NCBI RefSeq assembly: GCF_900591205.1
Contig: NZ_UUPU01000001.1
Location: 1 to 64,000 of the forward strand
Direction: 5' to 3'
Length of the DNA: 64,000 bases
DNA from: Pseudomonas viridiflava
GTDB taxonomy: Bacteria; Pseudomonadota; Gammaproteobacteria; Pseudomonadales; Pseudomonadaceae
Shown: in pieces, positions 35,366 through 44,741 of the stretch
Layout of the letters: each line of letters starts with the position of its first letter
Numbering within the stretch: the stretch's first letter is position 1
The notes under the pieces: model-generated
Seen by the model: only the letters and a program-made list of their open reading frames with translations
Databases searched by the model: none
What the model was told of the DNA's origin: nothing
Program-made: the position numbers and the translations under genes

Positions 35366-36001
35366 TTACTTGGCTGCGCGCTCTTTTGCGATCAGCTGGT
35401 CGGCAACATTGAGGGTCGCTTCAGGACCACCGGTGGTGCCCAGGTCGAAACGGTATTTGCCGTTGACAATCATGGTTGGTACGCCCTGCACGCCGTACTT
35501 CTGCGCGAGTTCCTTGGCCTGTTTGATCTGGCCCTGGATCGCGAAGGAGTTGAAAGTGGCCAGGAACTTGTCCTTGTCGACACCTTGGGTGGCCACGAAG
35601 TCAGCCATTTCGTCTGGCTTGGTCAGGCGCTTGCCTTGTTTCTGAATAGCGTCGAATACGGCGTTGTGGACCTTGTGCTCCACGCCCATGGCTTCCAGGG
35701 TCAGGAACAGTTGGCCGTGAGCATCCCATGGGCCGCCGAACATGGCGGGGATGCGTTTGAAATTCACGTCAGACGGGAGTTTTTCAACCCATGGGTTGAT
35801 GGTTGGCTCAAAGGCGTAGCAATGCGGGCAGCCGTACCAGAACAGCTCTACCACTTCGATCTTGCCCGGCACCGATACAGGTACAGGGTTGGCCAATTCA
35901 ACGTAGGTTTTACCGGCTTCAAGCGGCACATCGGCAGCTTGTGCGGTCATGCCGAAGAGGCTGGCAGTGACGAGAGCGGCGCTGAGGATCAGATTACGCA
36001 T
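35366..36001 (-). CDS. dsbA: Periplasmic thiol:disulfide oxidoreductase DsbA
   Basis: This 211-residue protein has a signal peptide (1-22, cleavage after AQA) and a thioredoxin fold with an inserted helical domain. The active site is CPHC in WYGCPHCYAFEP, and the cis-proline loop is VQGVPTMIVNGKY. It oxidises cysteine pairs in exported proteins. The gene order cytochrome - cytochrome - dsbA on the minus strand is the conserved Pseudomonas layout. Confidence 0.95.
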   Translation of the reverse strand: MRNLILSAALVTASLFGMTAQAADVPLEAGKTYVELANPVPVSVPGKIEVVELFWYGCPHCYAFEPTINPWVEKLPSDVNFKRIPAMFGGPWDAHGQLFLTLEAMGVEHKVHNAVFDAIQKQGKRLTKPDEMADFVATQGVDKDKFLATFNSFAIQGQIKQAKELAQKYGVQGVPTMIVNGKYRFDLGTTGGPEATLNVADQLIAKERAAK

Positions 36002-36094
36002 GCTTTACTCCTGGACAAATAAAGTCGCCTCACGCGACCCTTGTTGTGACAGGTCTACGCGGGCATGAGTTCGTTAGTGTAACGGCAGCGGCCA

Positions 36095-36125
36095 CAAAAA
36101 AGGGCGGCCTAAGCCACCCTTTTTA
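36095..36125 (-). terminator. Terminator between cytochrome c4 and dsbA
   Basis: On the minus strand AAAAAGGGTGGC pairs with GCCGCCCTTTTT around a short TTAG loop, ending in T's, just past the cytochrome c4 stop. dsbA therefore probably has its own promoter. Confidence 0.85.
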
Positions 36126-36169
36126 TGCTTGCATCGACGGATTAATCGAGCGTTAACGTACGGCCGGGA

Positions 36170-36775
36170 TCAATGCAGGCCCTGGATATACTGGGAAACC
36201 GCTTCGATGTCTTTATTGCTGAGCTTGCCGGCGATGCTTTGCATGATTTTGGTATCGCCGTCATTGGTGCGATTACCTTCACGGAAGTCCGTCAGCTGCT
36301 TGGAAATATACTGCGCGTGTTGCCCGCTCAAGTGGGGGAAGCCCGCAGCGGCAAGGCCGGCACCATTCGGCGAGTGGCAACCGATGCAGGAAGGCATGCC
36401 TTTTTCCAGGTTGCCGCCACGGAACAGTTCTTCACCGTGAGCAACCGTTTTAGGATCAGCAGCTCCCACACTGCCTTTCTGGCTGGCAAAATACGCCGCG
36501 AGGTCGGCCAGGTCCTGATCACTGAGGTTGGTCAGCAAGCCGGTCATTTCCAGCACCGTGCGCTTGCCGTCTTTGATGTCGTGCATCTGCTTGGTCAGGT
36601 AACGTTCACCCTGGCCCGCCAGTTTGGGGAAGTTCGGCGCCGGGCTGTTACCATCCGGTCCGTGGCAAGCACCACATACGGCGGCTTTCGCCTGGCCGGC
36701 TGTAGCGTCGCCTGCAGCATGGGCAACACCGGTGATGCCCAAGGTCAACAGCAGACTCACGATCAGTTTGTTCAT
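36170..36775 (-). CDS. cc4: Dihaem cytochrome c4
   Basis: This 201-residue periplasmic protein has a signal peptide (about 1-20) and two cytochrome c domains, each with a haem site: CGACH in the N-terminal half and CIGCH in the C-terminal half, with methionine ligands in MHDIKDGKR- and MQSIAGKL-type segments. It carries electrons to terminal oxidases and other periplasmic partners. The family is membrane-associated in Pseudomonas. Confidence 0.93.
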   Translation of the reverse strand: MNKLIVSLLLTLGITGVAHAAGDATAGQAKAAVCGACHGPDGNSPAPNFPKLAGQGERYLTKQMHDIKDGKRTVLEMTGLLTNLSDQDLADLAAYFASQKGSVGAADPKTVAHGEELFRGGNLEKGMPSCIGCHSPNGAGLAAAGFPHLSGQHAQYISKQLTDFREGNRTNDGDTKIMQSIAGKLSNKDIEAVSQYIQGLH

Positions 36776-36808
36776 CAGCTAATCCAACTACGGCTAAGGG
36801 TTTAAGAG

Positions 36809-37111
36809 TTATCTACCGGGTTTACTCACCATCAATTGAATGATGGCCTGGTAATCCTCAGTACTGCAGTCCATGCACAAACCACGCGGCGGCATTGCCT
36901 TGAAACCCTGGGTTACGTGTTGCACCAGCGTGTCCATGCCCTGCGCCAGTCTTGGCGCCCAGGCTGCCTGATCACCCCGCTTTGGGGCGTTCGGCAGCTG
37001 GCCGGCATGGCAAGCCACGCAAACTCGGTTGTACACCGCTTCCGGATCCTGTGTAGCCTGAGCGCCGAAAAACGGAATCAGGACACCAAAAGCGAGCAAC
37101 CATCGGGTCAT
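36809..37111 (-). CDS. Monohaem c-type cytochrome
   Basis: This 100-residue protein has a signal peptide (about 1-19) and a single haem site, CVACH, followed by LPNAPKRGDQAAWAPRLAQG and a methionine-bearing KAMPPRGLCMDC segment. The pattern fits the cytochrome c5 family. It lies 33 bp upstream of cytochrome c4 on the same strand and is probably co-transcribed. Confidence 0.88.
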   Translation of the reverse strand: MTRWLLAFGVLIPFFGAQATQDPEAVYNRVCVACHAGQLPNAPKRGDQAAWAPRLAQGMDTLVQHVTQGFKAMPPRGLCMDCSTEDYQAIIQLMVSKPGR

Positions 37112-37303
37112 ACATCGACCTTTTCAGGGTTTGAGAGCGTTTTGCGTTCTAATGCGCAATAAAGGTCTTTCGCTCCCGTGAACTTCATCCTTCGCTGGGA
37201 CAAAGCACACACAAAATCTGCGGCATTATATACTGGCGCTACTGAAACGGAAACGACACCGCTTGCCGCACCCTTTCTCGGCACCGCCCACATCGGAAAT
37301 CTC

Positions 37304-37945
37304 ATGCAACTCAAGAATCCCATCCTCGGCCTGTGCCAACAGTCCACGTTCATGCTCAGCGCCGCCAAAGTTGACCAATGCCCTGATGACGAGGGCTTTG
37401 AAGTTGCCTTTGCCGGCCGTTCCAACGCCGGTAAATCCAGCGCACTGAACACCCTGACCCATGCCAGCCTGGCGCGCACCTCGAAAACCCCGGGCCGCAC
37501 GCAACTGCTCAATTTCTTCAAGCTAGACGATGATCGGCGTCTGGTCGACCTGCCGGGCTACGGTTACGCAAAAGTACCTATCCCGCTGAAGCTGCACTGG
37601 CAGCGTCACCTCGAGGCTTACCTGGGGGGTCGCGAGAGTTTGAAGGGGTTGATTCTGATGATGGACATCCGCCATCCGATGACCGACTTCGACCTGCTGA
37701 TGCTCGACTGGGCCGTCGCCAGCGGCATGCCGATGCATATCCTGCTGACCAAAGCCGACAAGCTGACCTACGGCGCAGCCAAGAACACGCTGCTCAAGGT
37801 GCAGTCCGAAATCCGTAAGGGTTGGGGTGACGCGATCACCATCCAGCTGTTCTCTGCGCCCAAGCGCATGGGCCTGGAAGACGCTTACACCGTGCTGGCC
37901 GGCTGGATGGAATTGGCAGACAAGGGCGCGGAAATCGCCGAATAA
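37304..37945 (+). CDS. engB: Ribosome-biogenesis GTPase EngB (YsxC/YihA)
   Basis: This 213-residue essential GTPase acts in large-subunit assembly. The P-loop is GRSNAGKSS, the G3 motif is DLPGYG, and the G4 motif is TKAD. I start at the MQLKNPILG methionine (37304), which gives the usual family length; the frame is open back to 37178, but the extra 42 residues are unlike the family. The neighbour on the opposite strand is the sRNA ErsA, whose 3' end comes within 15 bp of the stop. Confidence 0.95.
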   Translation: MQLKNPILGLCQQSTFMLSAAKVDQCPDDEGFEVAFAGRSNAGKSSALNTLTHASLARTSKTPGRTQLLNFFKLDDDRRLVDLPGYGYAKVPIPLKLHWQRHLEAYLGGRESLKGLILMMDIRHPMTDFDLLMLDWAVASGMPMHILLTKADKLTYGAAKNTLLKVQSEIRKGWGDAITIQLFSAPKRMGLEDAYTVLAGWMELADKGAEIAE

Positions 37946-37958
37946 CTTTTGCGCAGGC

Positions 37959-38088
37959 AAAAAAAACCCCGGACTTCGTATGGGGAGGGGAAGTTCGGGG
38001 TTCAAGTTCCGGACCGCTAGGGCGGGGTCCAGATATCTGCCAACACTTAACACAACATAGGAGCATTGAAGGGCTTCACCACCCATTC
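37959..38088 (-). ncRNA. ersA: ErsA small RNA (Spot42-like), envelope-stress regulated
   Basis: The minus-strand RNA of about 130 nt ends in a strong terminator: AACCCCGAACTT pairs with AAGTCCGGGGTT around a C-rich loop containing CCCCTCCCC, followed by eight T's. A second hairpin (GGACC/GGTCC, about 38009-38030) lies upstream. Position between engB and polA, size, C-rich loop and a matching AlgU promoter all agree with P. aeruginosa ErsA, which base-pairs through its C-rich stretch to regulate algC and other mRNAs with Hfq. The 5' end is inferred from promoter spacing. Confidence 0.85.
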
Positions 38089-38094
38089 AGTAAC

Positions 38095-38123
38095 TCTGAG
38101 TCGCATTTCATGGGTTAAGTTCC
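38095..38123 (-). promoter_or_regulatory. AlgU (sigma-22) promoter of ersA
   Basis: On the minus strand GGAACTT (38117-38123), a 17-nt spacer and TCAGA (38095-38099) match the ECF sigma factor AlgU/RpoE consensus. The predicted start about 7 nt downstream gives an RNA of the expected ErsA length. Confidence 0.8.
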
Positions 38124-38181
38124 GGCAGGTTCAAAAAACTATTGGAAGTAACTCAAGCCGATTTTCGATCTAAAGCACTCG

Positions 38182-38202
38182 GCCACCACGCCCGGTGGTG
38201 GC
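38182..38202 (-). terminator. Hairpin after polA
   Basis: Perfect arms GCCACCAC and GTGGTGGC around GCCCG lie 13 bp past the polA stop. There is only a short T-rich tail on the minus strand, so the stop may be partial. Confidence 0.55.
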
Positions 38203-38214
38203 GGAACCGCGAAA

Positions 38215-41004
38215 TCAGTGCGCTTCGTCCCAGTTATCGCCCACGCCCACATCCACCACCAACGGCACATCCAGCTGCGCGGCGGCACTCATGTGCTCAC
38301 GAACTTTCTCGCTGACGACCTCAACCAGGTCCTCACGTACCTCAAGCACCAATTCATCGTGCACCTGCAGGATAACCTTGGCATCCAGGCCCGAGTCGGT
38401 CAGCCAGTTGTCCACCTGCACCATGGCTTTCTTGATGATATCCGCCGCCGTGCCCTGCATCGGCGCGTTGATCGCCGTGCGTTCTGCGCCAGCGCGCTCC
38501 TGGGGCTTGTTGGAGTTGATGTCCGGCAAGTACAGCCGACGCCCGAAGAAGGTTTCGACATAGCCTTGATCGGCCGCCTGGGCGCGGGTGCGCTCCATGT
38601 ACTCGCGAACGCCCGGGTAGCGAGCGAAGTACACGTCGATGTAAGCCTTGGCCGTCTTGGTATCGACGCCGATGTCCTTGCCGAGCTTCTGTGCGCCCAT
38701 GCCGTAGATCAAGCCGAAGTTGATCGCCTTGGCACTGCGCCGCTGGTTCGACGTGACCTCGGCCAACTCAACCTTGAACACCTCGGCCGCCGTGGCGGTG
38801 TGCACGTCCAGGTCATTGCGGAACGCATTCATCAGCCCCTCGTCCTTGGACAAGTGCGCCATGATCCGCAGTTCGATCTGCGAATAGTCGGCCGCCAGCA
38901 GCTTGTAGCCCTTGGGCGCGACAAATGCCTGGCGAATCCGCCGTCCCTCGGCGGTGCGCACCGGGATGTTCTGCAGGTTCGGGTCGCTGGAAGACAGGCG
39001 CCCGGTCGCCGCCACCGCCTGATGATAAGAGGTGTGAACCCGACCGGTACGCGGGTTTATCTGCTCCGGCAGGCGGTCGGTGTAAGTGCTTTTCAGCTTG
39101 CTCATGCTGCGGTACTGCATCAGCACCTTGGGCAGCGGATAGTCATCTTCGGCCAGCTTGGCCAGCACTTCTTCGGCCGTGGACGCCTGCCCTTTGCCGG
39201 TTTTTTTCAGCACCGGCAGGCCGAGTTTCTCGTAAAGAATCGCCCCAAGCTGCTTGGGCGAGCCCAGGTTGAATTCCTCTCCGGCGATCTCGAACGCCTG
39301 GCGCTCCAGCTCAACCATCTTGTTGCCCAGCTCAATACTCTGCACGCCGAGCAATTGCGCATCCACCAAGGCGCCCTGGCGTTCAATACGCGCCAGCACC
39401 GGCACCAGGGGTATTTCGATGTCCGTCAACACACTCGCCAGGCTCGGTATGGCCGCGAGCTGCGCATGCAATGCCTGATGCAGGCGCAACGTCACGTCGG
39501 CATCTTCAGCGGCGTAAGGGCCCGCCTGTTCGAGCGGGATCTGGTCGAACGTCAGCTGCTTGGCGCCTTTGCCGGCGATGTCCTGGAAGCTGACGGTGTC
39601 GTAGTCCAGGTACTTCTTGGCCAGGCTGTCCATGTCATGGCGGGTCGCCGTGGAGTTCAACACGTAGGATTCGAGCATGGTGTCGAAAGCGATGCCGCGT
39701 ACGGTGATGCCGTTCGCCGGGTCGCCGCCGATGGCGCAGTTGGCCAGGATATTCATGTCGAACTTGGCGTGCTGGCCGACCTTGAGCTTGCTCGGGTCTT
39801 CCAGTAATGGCTTCAAGGCCAGCAACACGCTGTCGCGATCCAGTTGCTGCGGCGCACCGATGTAGGAATGGGTCAGCGGAATGTAGGCTGCTTCGTGAGG
39901 CTGCACGGCAAACGAAACCCCGACCAACTGCGCCTGCTGCGCGTCGATTCCGGTGGTTTCGGTGTCGAAAGCAAACAACTTCGCGGCATTGAGCTTTTTG
40001 AGCCAGAGGTCGAATGTGGCCTGATCGAGGATGGTGGTGTAGGACGCCTCTGCCGGCGCTGCCGCCTCAATCACTTGTTCAACAGCCGGAGCCGCCTCGG
40101 TCGAGGTCTTCAGCTCGACACGCTTGGCATCGCGCTGAATTTCGTCAACCCAGCTCTTGAACTCCAGCAGCGTATACAGCTCCAGCAGCTTTTCGCGGTC
40201 CGGTTCAATCAGGTGCAGATCATCCAAGCCCACATCCAGCGGCACGTCGATCTTGATCGTCGCCAACTGATAGGACAGGAATGCCATCTCCCGATGCTCT
40301 TCCAGCTTGGCCGGCAGGTTTTTGGCCCCGCGAATCGGCAAGGTCGGCACAATGTCCAACTGCTCGTACAGCTCTTTGAGGCCGCCATTCACGCCCACCA
40401 GCAGGCCGGAAGCGGTCTTCGGACCAATACCCGGAACGCCCGGGATGTTGTCGGACGAATCGCCCATCAGCGCCAGATAGTCGATGATCTGCTCCGGAGC
40501 GACGCCAAATTTCTCCTTTACGCCCTCGATGTCCATCGCGCTACCGGTCATGGTGTTGACCAAGGTAATGTGCCCGTCGACCAACTGCGCCATGTCCTTG
40601 TCACCGGTGGAAATCACCACCGGGCGGTCAGCCGCCGCACTGCTGCGGGCCAGGGTGCCGATCACGTCATCGGCTTCGACGCCTTCGACGCACAGCAACG
40701 GGAAGCCCAGGGCGATCACGCTCTGGTGCAGCGGCTCGATCTGCAAGCGCATGTCATCGGGCATGCTCGGGCGGTTGGCCTTGTATTCGGCGTACATGTC
40801 ATCGCGAAAGGTCCCACCCTTGGCGTCGAACACGACGGCGAACGGGCTGTCCGGGTACTGCTTGCGCAGGCTTTTGAGCATGTTCAACACGCCCTTGACC
40901 GCACCGGTCGGCAGGCCTTTGGAGGTGGTCAGCGGTGGCAGCGCGTGAAAGGCGCGGTACAGATAAGAAGAACCGTCCACCAGGACGAGGGGGGCTTGGC
41001 TCAT
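38215..41004 (-). CDS. polA: DNA polymerase I
   Basis: This 929-residue three-domain enzyme has a 5' nuclease (1-300; VDGSSYLYRAFHALP, GVEADDVIGTLAR, GDKDMAQLV), an intact 3'-5' proofreading exonuclease (about 320-510; FAFDTETTGID carries the DxE metal ligands) and a polymerase domain (520-929; DYSQIELRIMAHLS, IYGMGAQKLG and QVHDELVLEV). It removes RNA primers and fills repair gaps. I start at MSQAPLVLVDGSS rather than the ATG four codons earlier. Confidence 0.98.
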   Translation of the reverse strand: MSQAPLVLVDGSSYLYRAFHALPPLTTSKGLPTGAVKGVLNMLKSLRKQYPDSPFAVVFDAKGGTFRDDMYAEYKANRPSMPDDMRLQIEPLHQSVIALGFPLLCVEGVEADDVIGTLARSSAAADRPVVISTGDKDMAQLVDGHITLVNTMTGSAMDIEGVKEKFGVAPEQIIDYLALMGDSSDNIPGVPGIGPKTASGLLVGVNGGLKELYEQLDIVPTLPIRGAKNLPAKLEEHREMAFLSYQLATIKIDVPLDVGLDDLHLIEPDREKLLELYTLLEFKSWVDEIQRDAKRVELKTSTEAAPAVEQVIEAAAPAEASYTTILDQATFDLWLKKLNAAKLFAFDTETTGIDAQQAQLVGVSFAVQPHEAAYIPLTHSYIGAPQQLDRDSVLLALKPLLEDPSKLKVGQHAKFDMNILANCAIGGDPANGITVRGIAFDTMLESYVLNSTATRHDMDSLAKKYLDYDTVSFQDIAGKGAKQLTFDQIPLEQAGPYAAEDADVTLRLHQALHAQLAAIPSLASVLTDIEIPLVPVLARIERQGALVDAQLLGVQSIELGNKMVELERQAFEIAGEEFNLGSPKQLGAILYEKLGLPVLKKTGKGQASTAEEVLAKLAEDDYPLPKVLMQYRSMSKLKSTYTDRLPEQINPRTGRVHTSYHQAVAATGRLSSSDPNLQNIPVRTAEGRRIRQAFVAPKGYKLLAADYSQIELRIMAHLSKDEGLMNAFRNDLDVHTATAAEVFKVELAEVTSNQRRSAKAINFGLIYGMGAQKLGKDIGVDTKTAKAYIDVYFARYPGVREYMERTRAQAADQGYVETFFGRRLYLPDINSNKPQERAGAERTAINAPMQGTAADIIKKAMVQVDNWLTDSGLDAKVILQVHDELVLEVREDLVEVVSEKVREHMSAAAQLDVPLVVDVGVGDNWDEAH

Positions 41005-41078
41005 GAGCAGGATCAACCTTTTCGGCGGGTCAGGCGCTAGAATAGCCGGACCAATGACGACAAAGGGACAAGGTTATC

Positions 41079-41369
41079 ATGCGTACAGTAAATCGCTTGT
41101 TGTTGACCGGCTTGATTGCACTCACTCCGATGATGGCCATGGCGGCAGACACTGCCCCGTCCGGCGACCCGGAAGTTACCATTCGCACGGAAGGCGACAA
41201 GACCATTCAGGAATACCGCCAGAATGGTTTCCTGTACGCGATCAAGGTGACCCAGAAAGGCTTTGCGCCGTACTTCCTGGTGCGTGCGGACGGAACCGAT
41301 GCGAACTTCATCCGCTCTGACCAGCCGGATATGCTGATCCCGTCATGGAAGATCTTCGAATGGAAATGA
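41079..41369 (+). CDS. DUF2782 small exported protein
   Basis: This 96-residue protein has a signal peptide (cleavage near AMAA, residues 20-23). The mature part reads PEVTIRTEGDKTIQEYRQNG, then FLYAIKVTQKGFAPYFLV, the core of DUF2782, a short beta-rich gammaproteobacterial family. It sits between polA (divergent) and thrB, as in P. aeruginosa. Function is unknown. Confidence 0.87.
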   Translation: MRTVNRLLLTGLIALTPMMAMAADTAPSGDPEVTIRTEGDKTIQEYRQNGFLYAIKVTQKGFAPYFLVRADGTDANFIRSDQPDMLIPSWKIFEWK

Positions 41370-41425
41370 TTTCTTAACTTAAATTGGCGCCGCACACCGC
41401 GGCGCCCGTACTGGCAGTTTTAACC

Positions 41426-42379
41426 ATGTCTGTGTTCACCCCGCTGGCTCGGCCCGAGCTGGAAACCTTTCTCGCCCCATACGGGCTCGGCCGCCTGCTT
41501 GATTTCCAGGGGATTGCCGCCGGTAGCGAAAACACCAATTTCTTTATCAGCCTGGAACAGGGCGAATTCGTCCTGACCCTGGTTGAGCGCGGCCCGGTCG
41601 CCGAAATGCCGTTCTTCATCGAACTGCTCGACGTGCTCCACGACGCCGACCTGCCGGTGCCTTATGCCCTGCGCACTACCGACGGCGTGGCCTTGCGCGA
41701 GTTGAAGGGCAAGCCGGCGCTGCTGCAACCGCGCCTGGCCGGCAAGCACATCAAGGACGCCAACGCGCAACATTGCGCACAGGTCGGTGACCTGCTCGGC
41801 CACCTGCACCTGGCCACACAAGGCGAGAAAGTGCTGGAGCGCAAGACCGATCGCGGGCTGGACTGGATGCTTAGCGAAGGCGCGCAGCTGATTTCACACC
41901 TGAGCGAGGCGCAGCAGCGCCTGCTGCACGCCGCGTTGGCGGAGATCGAAGCGCACAAGGCCGACATCCTAGCCCTGCCGCGAGCCAATGTTCACGCCGA
42001 CCTGTTTCGCGACAATGCGATGTTCGAAGGCACGCACCTGACCGGCTTGATCGACTTCTACAACGCCTGCTCGGGCCCAATGCTGTACGACGTGGCGATC
42101 GCCCTGAATGACTGGTGTTCGGATGCCGACGGAGTGATTGACGGGCAACGCGCCCGCGCACTGCTGGGCGCCTATGCCGGGCTGCGGCCGTTTACCGCCA
42201 AGGAAGCCGAACTGTGGCCGACCCTGTTACGCGTGGCGTGCGTGCGGTTCTGGCTGTCACGCCTGATCGCTGCCGAGTCATTTGCCGGGCAGGATGTGTT
42301 GATTCATGACCCGGCTGAGTTCGAGCATCGCTTGGCGCAGCGTCAGCAGGTGACTGTGCACTTGCCGTTCGCACTCTAA
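41426..42379 (+). CDS. thrB: Homoserine kinase (APH-fold type)
   Basis: This 317-residue enzyme phosphorylates homoserine in threonine synthesis. It belongs to the aminoglycoside-phosphotransferase fold rather than the GHMP kinases: an N-terminal ATP lobe (GSENTNFFIS), the catalytic loop ANVHADLFRDNAMF and the metal site LIDFYNACSG. I start at MSVFTPLARPELE; the frame opens at 41384, but the extra 14 residues are not family-like. Confidence 0.94.
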   Translation: MSVFTPLARPELETFLAPYGLGRLLDFQGIAAGSENTNFFISLEQGEFVLTLVERGPVAEMPFFIELLDVLHDADLPVPYALRTTDGVALRELKGKPALLQPRLAGKHIKDANAQHCAQVGDLLGHLHLATQGEKVLERKTDRGLDWMLSEGAQLISHLSEAQQRLLHAALAEIEAHKADILALPRANVHADLFRDNAMFEGTHLTGLIDFYNACSGPMLYDVAIALNDWCSDADGVIDGQRARALLGAYAGLRPFTAKEAELWPTLLRVACVRFWLSRLIAAESFAGQDVLIHDPAEFEHRLAQRQQVTVHLPFAL

Positions 42380-42396
42380 AAACCGACTCAGTCAAT

Positions 42397-42466
42397 GTGG
42401 GAGCTGGCTTGCCTGCGATGGCGGTGTGTCAGTCGACATCGCTATCGCAGGCAAGCCAGCTCCCAC
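42397..42466. repeat. REPIN between thrB and znuA
   Basis: GTGGGAGCTGGCTTGCC at 42397-42413 (extended to GCGAT) faces its exact reverse complement ending at 42466. It lies between the convergent 3' ends of thrB and znuA and may serve as the transcription boundary. Confidence 0.93.
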
Positions 42467-42485
42467 AGTAGTTCTATGTCGGCTG

Positions 42486-43406
42486 TCAGAGCGACTCCAG
42501 GCACCCCGCCAAGTCATTCCCCAACTTCTCCAGCACCTGCTCATAACCCTGCGCCGTCGCCGGGGTGTAACCGCCCAACGCATCCAGTTCGGCCAGTTTT
42601 ACCGGCAAGCCGGCCACCAACGTCTCAGCCAACCGCGGGCGCAACGGCGGCTCGCTGAACACACAGGTCTTGCCCACTTCCTGCAACCGCGTACGCATCG
42701 CCGCCACATGCTGGGCGCCTGGCTGGACTTCGGCGGCCACGCTGAACACGCCCGTGTGCTTGAGCCCGTAAGCGGCTTCGAAGTAATCAAAAGCTTCGTG
42801 GAATACGAAGTAGGGCTTGTCGCCCACACTCGCCAGGCGCGCTTTCAAGCGGGCATCCAACGCATCCAGGCGCTCATCAAATGCCTTCACGTTGCCCTGG
42901 TAACGCCCAGCATTGGCCGGGTCGGCAGCGCTTAGGTCAGACGCCATGCGCGCTGCAATTACGCGAGCATTGACCGTCGACAGCCACAAATGCGCATCCA
43001 AGCTGCCTGGGCGGTGATCGTGATCATGTTCGTCGGCATCGTCAGCGTGGGAGTGGCTATCTTCGGCGAAACGACGCAACTTCATACCGGGTAGATCCTG
43101 AACCGCCACGGTTGTCGCTGTCCGACCTTTCAATACGCGAGGCAGGAAGCTTTCCATGTCCGGGCCGATCCAGTACAGCAGATCCACCGACTGCACGCGC
43201 CGTACGTCGGATGGGCGCAAGGCATAGTTATGCGGCGATGCGCCAGGCGGCAACAACACCTCGGGAACCGCCACGCCGTCCTGCACAGCGGCGGCAATCA
43301 ACTGCAACGGCTTGATGCTGGTCAGCACCTTGACCTCGGCCTGAGCGGCACCCGCGATGAACAAACTGGTGACAAAAACGACAAAAACGGGAAAAAGTCG
43401 GGACAC
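42486..43406 (-). CDS. znuA: Periplasmic zinc-binding protein ZnuA
   Basis: This 306-residue cluster A-I solute-binding protein has a signal peptide (ending AGAAQA). Zinc ligand histidines are in PGASPHNYAL, a His/Asp-rich loop (HSHADDADEHDHDH, near residue 116) and DAHLWLS, with a further histidine in VFHEAFDYF. It delivers Zn2+ to ZnuBC. The GTG at 43406 follows GAGTG at good spacing; a GTG at 43415 would add three residues. It is divergent from zur, with a candidate Zur box between them. Confidence 0.94.
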   Translation of the reverse strand: MSRLFPVFVVFVTSLFIAGAAQAEVKVLTSIKPLQLIAAAVQDGVAVPEVLLPPGASPHNYALRPSDVRRVQSVDLLYWIGPDMESFLPRVLKGRTATTVAVQDLPGMKLRRFAEDSHSHADDADEHDHDHRPGSLDAHLWLSTVNARVIAARMASDLSAADPANAGRYQGNVKAFDERLDALDARLKARLASVGDKPYFVFHEAFDYFEAAYGLKHTGVFSVAAEVQPGAQHVAAMRTRLQEVGKTCVFSEPPLRPRLAETLVAGLPVKLAELDALGGYTPATAQGYEQVLEKLGNDLAGCLESL

Positions 43407-43433
43407 GATGACCACTCAATGGCGTAGGAACGG

Positions 43434-43446
43434 GTAACATAATAAC
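43434..43446. promoter_or_regulatory. Candidate Zur box between znuA and zur
   Basis: The plus strand reads GTAACATAATAAC, on the minus strand GTTATTATGTTAC, a near-palindrome close to the bacterial Zur core GTTATANTATAAC. It lies 28 bp from both starts, where a repressor would shut off both transcripts when zinc is plentiful. Confidence 0.65.
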
Positions 43447-43473
43447 GTCTCTATCAAATGTCTGTCGCCGCTC

Positions 43474-43956
43474 ATGCCTAAAACACCGCTTGCCAGCCGT
43501 CCCCACGACCACTCTCACTGCGTGCATACCGCGCTGTCGGAGGCCGACACCCTGTGTGCGCAGAAGGGCTTGCGCCTGACCGCCTTGCGCCGTCGGGTGC
43601 TGGAACTGGTGTGGCAGAGCCACAAGCCGCTGGGCGCCTACGACATTCTCGGCGTACTCAGCGAGCAGGATGGCCGCCGCGCCGCGCCGCCCACCGTGTA
43701 CCGCGCACTGGATTTCCTGCTGGAAAACGGCCTGGTGCACCGCATTGCCTCGCTCAACGCGTTCGTCGGCTGCAACCACCCGGAACACGCGCACCAGGGC
43801 CAGTTCCTGATCTGCCGCGAGTGCCACGCCGCCATCGAGCTTCAACAAAAAAGCATCAGCGACGCCATCATCAAAAGCTCCGCCGACGTCGGCTTCAGGG
43901 TCGAAGGGCAAACCGTCGAAGTGGTCGGGCTCTGCTCGGGCTGCCAGGGGGCTTGA
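43474..43956 (+). CDS. zur: Zinc uptake regulator (Fur family)
   Basis: This 160-residue repressor has an N-terminal winged helix (about 20-95; [32 protein letters not shown]) and a C-terminal dimer domain with structural-zinc cysteines in two pairs (CRECH and CSGCQGA) and metal-binding histidines in [10 protein letters not shown]. It represses the znu genes when zinc-loaded. The stop overlaps the znuC start by one base (TGATG), so zur is in the znuCB operon. Confidence 0.94.
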   Translation: MPKTPLASRPHDHSHCVHTALSEADTLCAQKGLRLTALRRRVLELVWQSHKPLGAYDILGVLSEQDGRRAAPPTVYRALDFLLENGLVHRIASLNAFVGCNHPEHAHQGQFLICRECHAAIELQQKSISDAIIKSSADVGFRVEGQTVEVVGLCSGCQGA

Positions 43957-44741
43957 TGAGCAATGCGTTAATCCGCCTGGAGCAGGTCGGGGTCACGTTC
44001 GCCGGGCAAAACGTGCTGGATAACATCGCGCTGAGTGTGGAGCCGGGGCAGATCGTGACGCTGATCGGCCCCAATGGCGCCGGCAAGACCACCCTGGTGC
44101 GCGCCGTGCTCGGCCTGCTCAAGCCCGACACCGGCAGCGTGTGGCGCAAGCCCAGGCTACGCGTTGGTTACATGCCGCAAAAACTGCATGTGGACCCGAC
44201 CTTGCCGTTGTCCGTACTGCGCTTTTTGCGCCTGGTGCCGGGCGTGGATCGCGCCCGCGCACTGGCTGCGCTCAAGGAAGTCGGCGCCGAACAGGTGATT
44301 GACAGCCCGGTACAAAGCATTTCCGGCGGCGAAATGCAGCGCGTACTGCTGGCCCGCGCCTTGTTGCGCGAACCGCAGTTGCTGGTGCTCGATGAGCCCG
44401 TGCAAGGCGTCGACGTCGCCGGCCAGGCCGAGCTGTACAGCCTGATCACCCGCCTGCGCGACCGTCATGGCTGCGGCGTGCTGATGGTCTCCCACGACCT
44501 GCACCTGGTCATGAGCACCACCGACCAGGTGGTGTGTCTCAATCGCCATGTGTGTTGCTCCGGCCACCCGGAACAGGTCAGCGGCGACCCGGCGTTTGTC
44601 GAGTTGTTCGGCAAGAACGCGCAGAGCCTGGCGATCTACCACCACCATCACGACCACGCCCATGATCTGCATGGCGCCGTGGTCGACGATCCCGCCGCCT
44701 CTCATACCCACGTCCATGGAGATAGCTGCAAGCATGGCTGA
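43956..44741 (+). CDS. znuC: Zinc ABC transporter ATPase ZnuC
   Basis: This 261-residue ATPase has Walker [10 protein letters not shown], signature ISGGEMQR, Walker [13 protein letters not shown] and H-loop VSHDLHLV. A histidine-rich C-terminal tail ([12 protein letters not shown] and [12 protein letters not shown]), typical of ZnuC, may sense or buffer zinc. The start is the ATG overlapping the zur stop. The open frame extends far upstream inside zur but is not coding there. Confidence 0.95.
   Translation: MSNALIRLEQVGVTFAGQNVLDNIALSVEPGQIVTLIGPNGAGKTTLVRAVLGLLKPDTGSVWRKPRLRVGYMPQKLHVDPTLPLSVLRFLRLVPGVDRARALAALKEVGAEQVIDSPVQSISGGEMQRVLLARALLREPQLLVLDEPVQGVDVAGQAELYSLITRLRDRHGCGVLMVSHDLHLVMSTTDQVVCLNRHVCCSGHPEQVSGDPAFVELFGKNAQSLAIYHHHHDHAHDLHGAVVDDPAASHTHVHGDSCKHG

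Noticed and set aside
38218..41040. Long plus-strand frames opposite polA
   Set aside because: polA is complete with all catalytic motifs on the minus strand; the opposite frames are compositional shadows.
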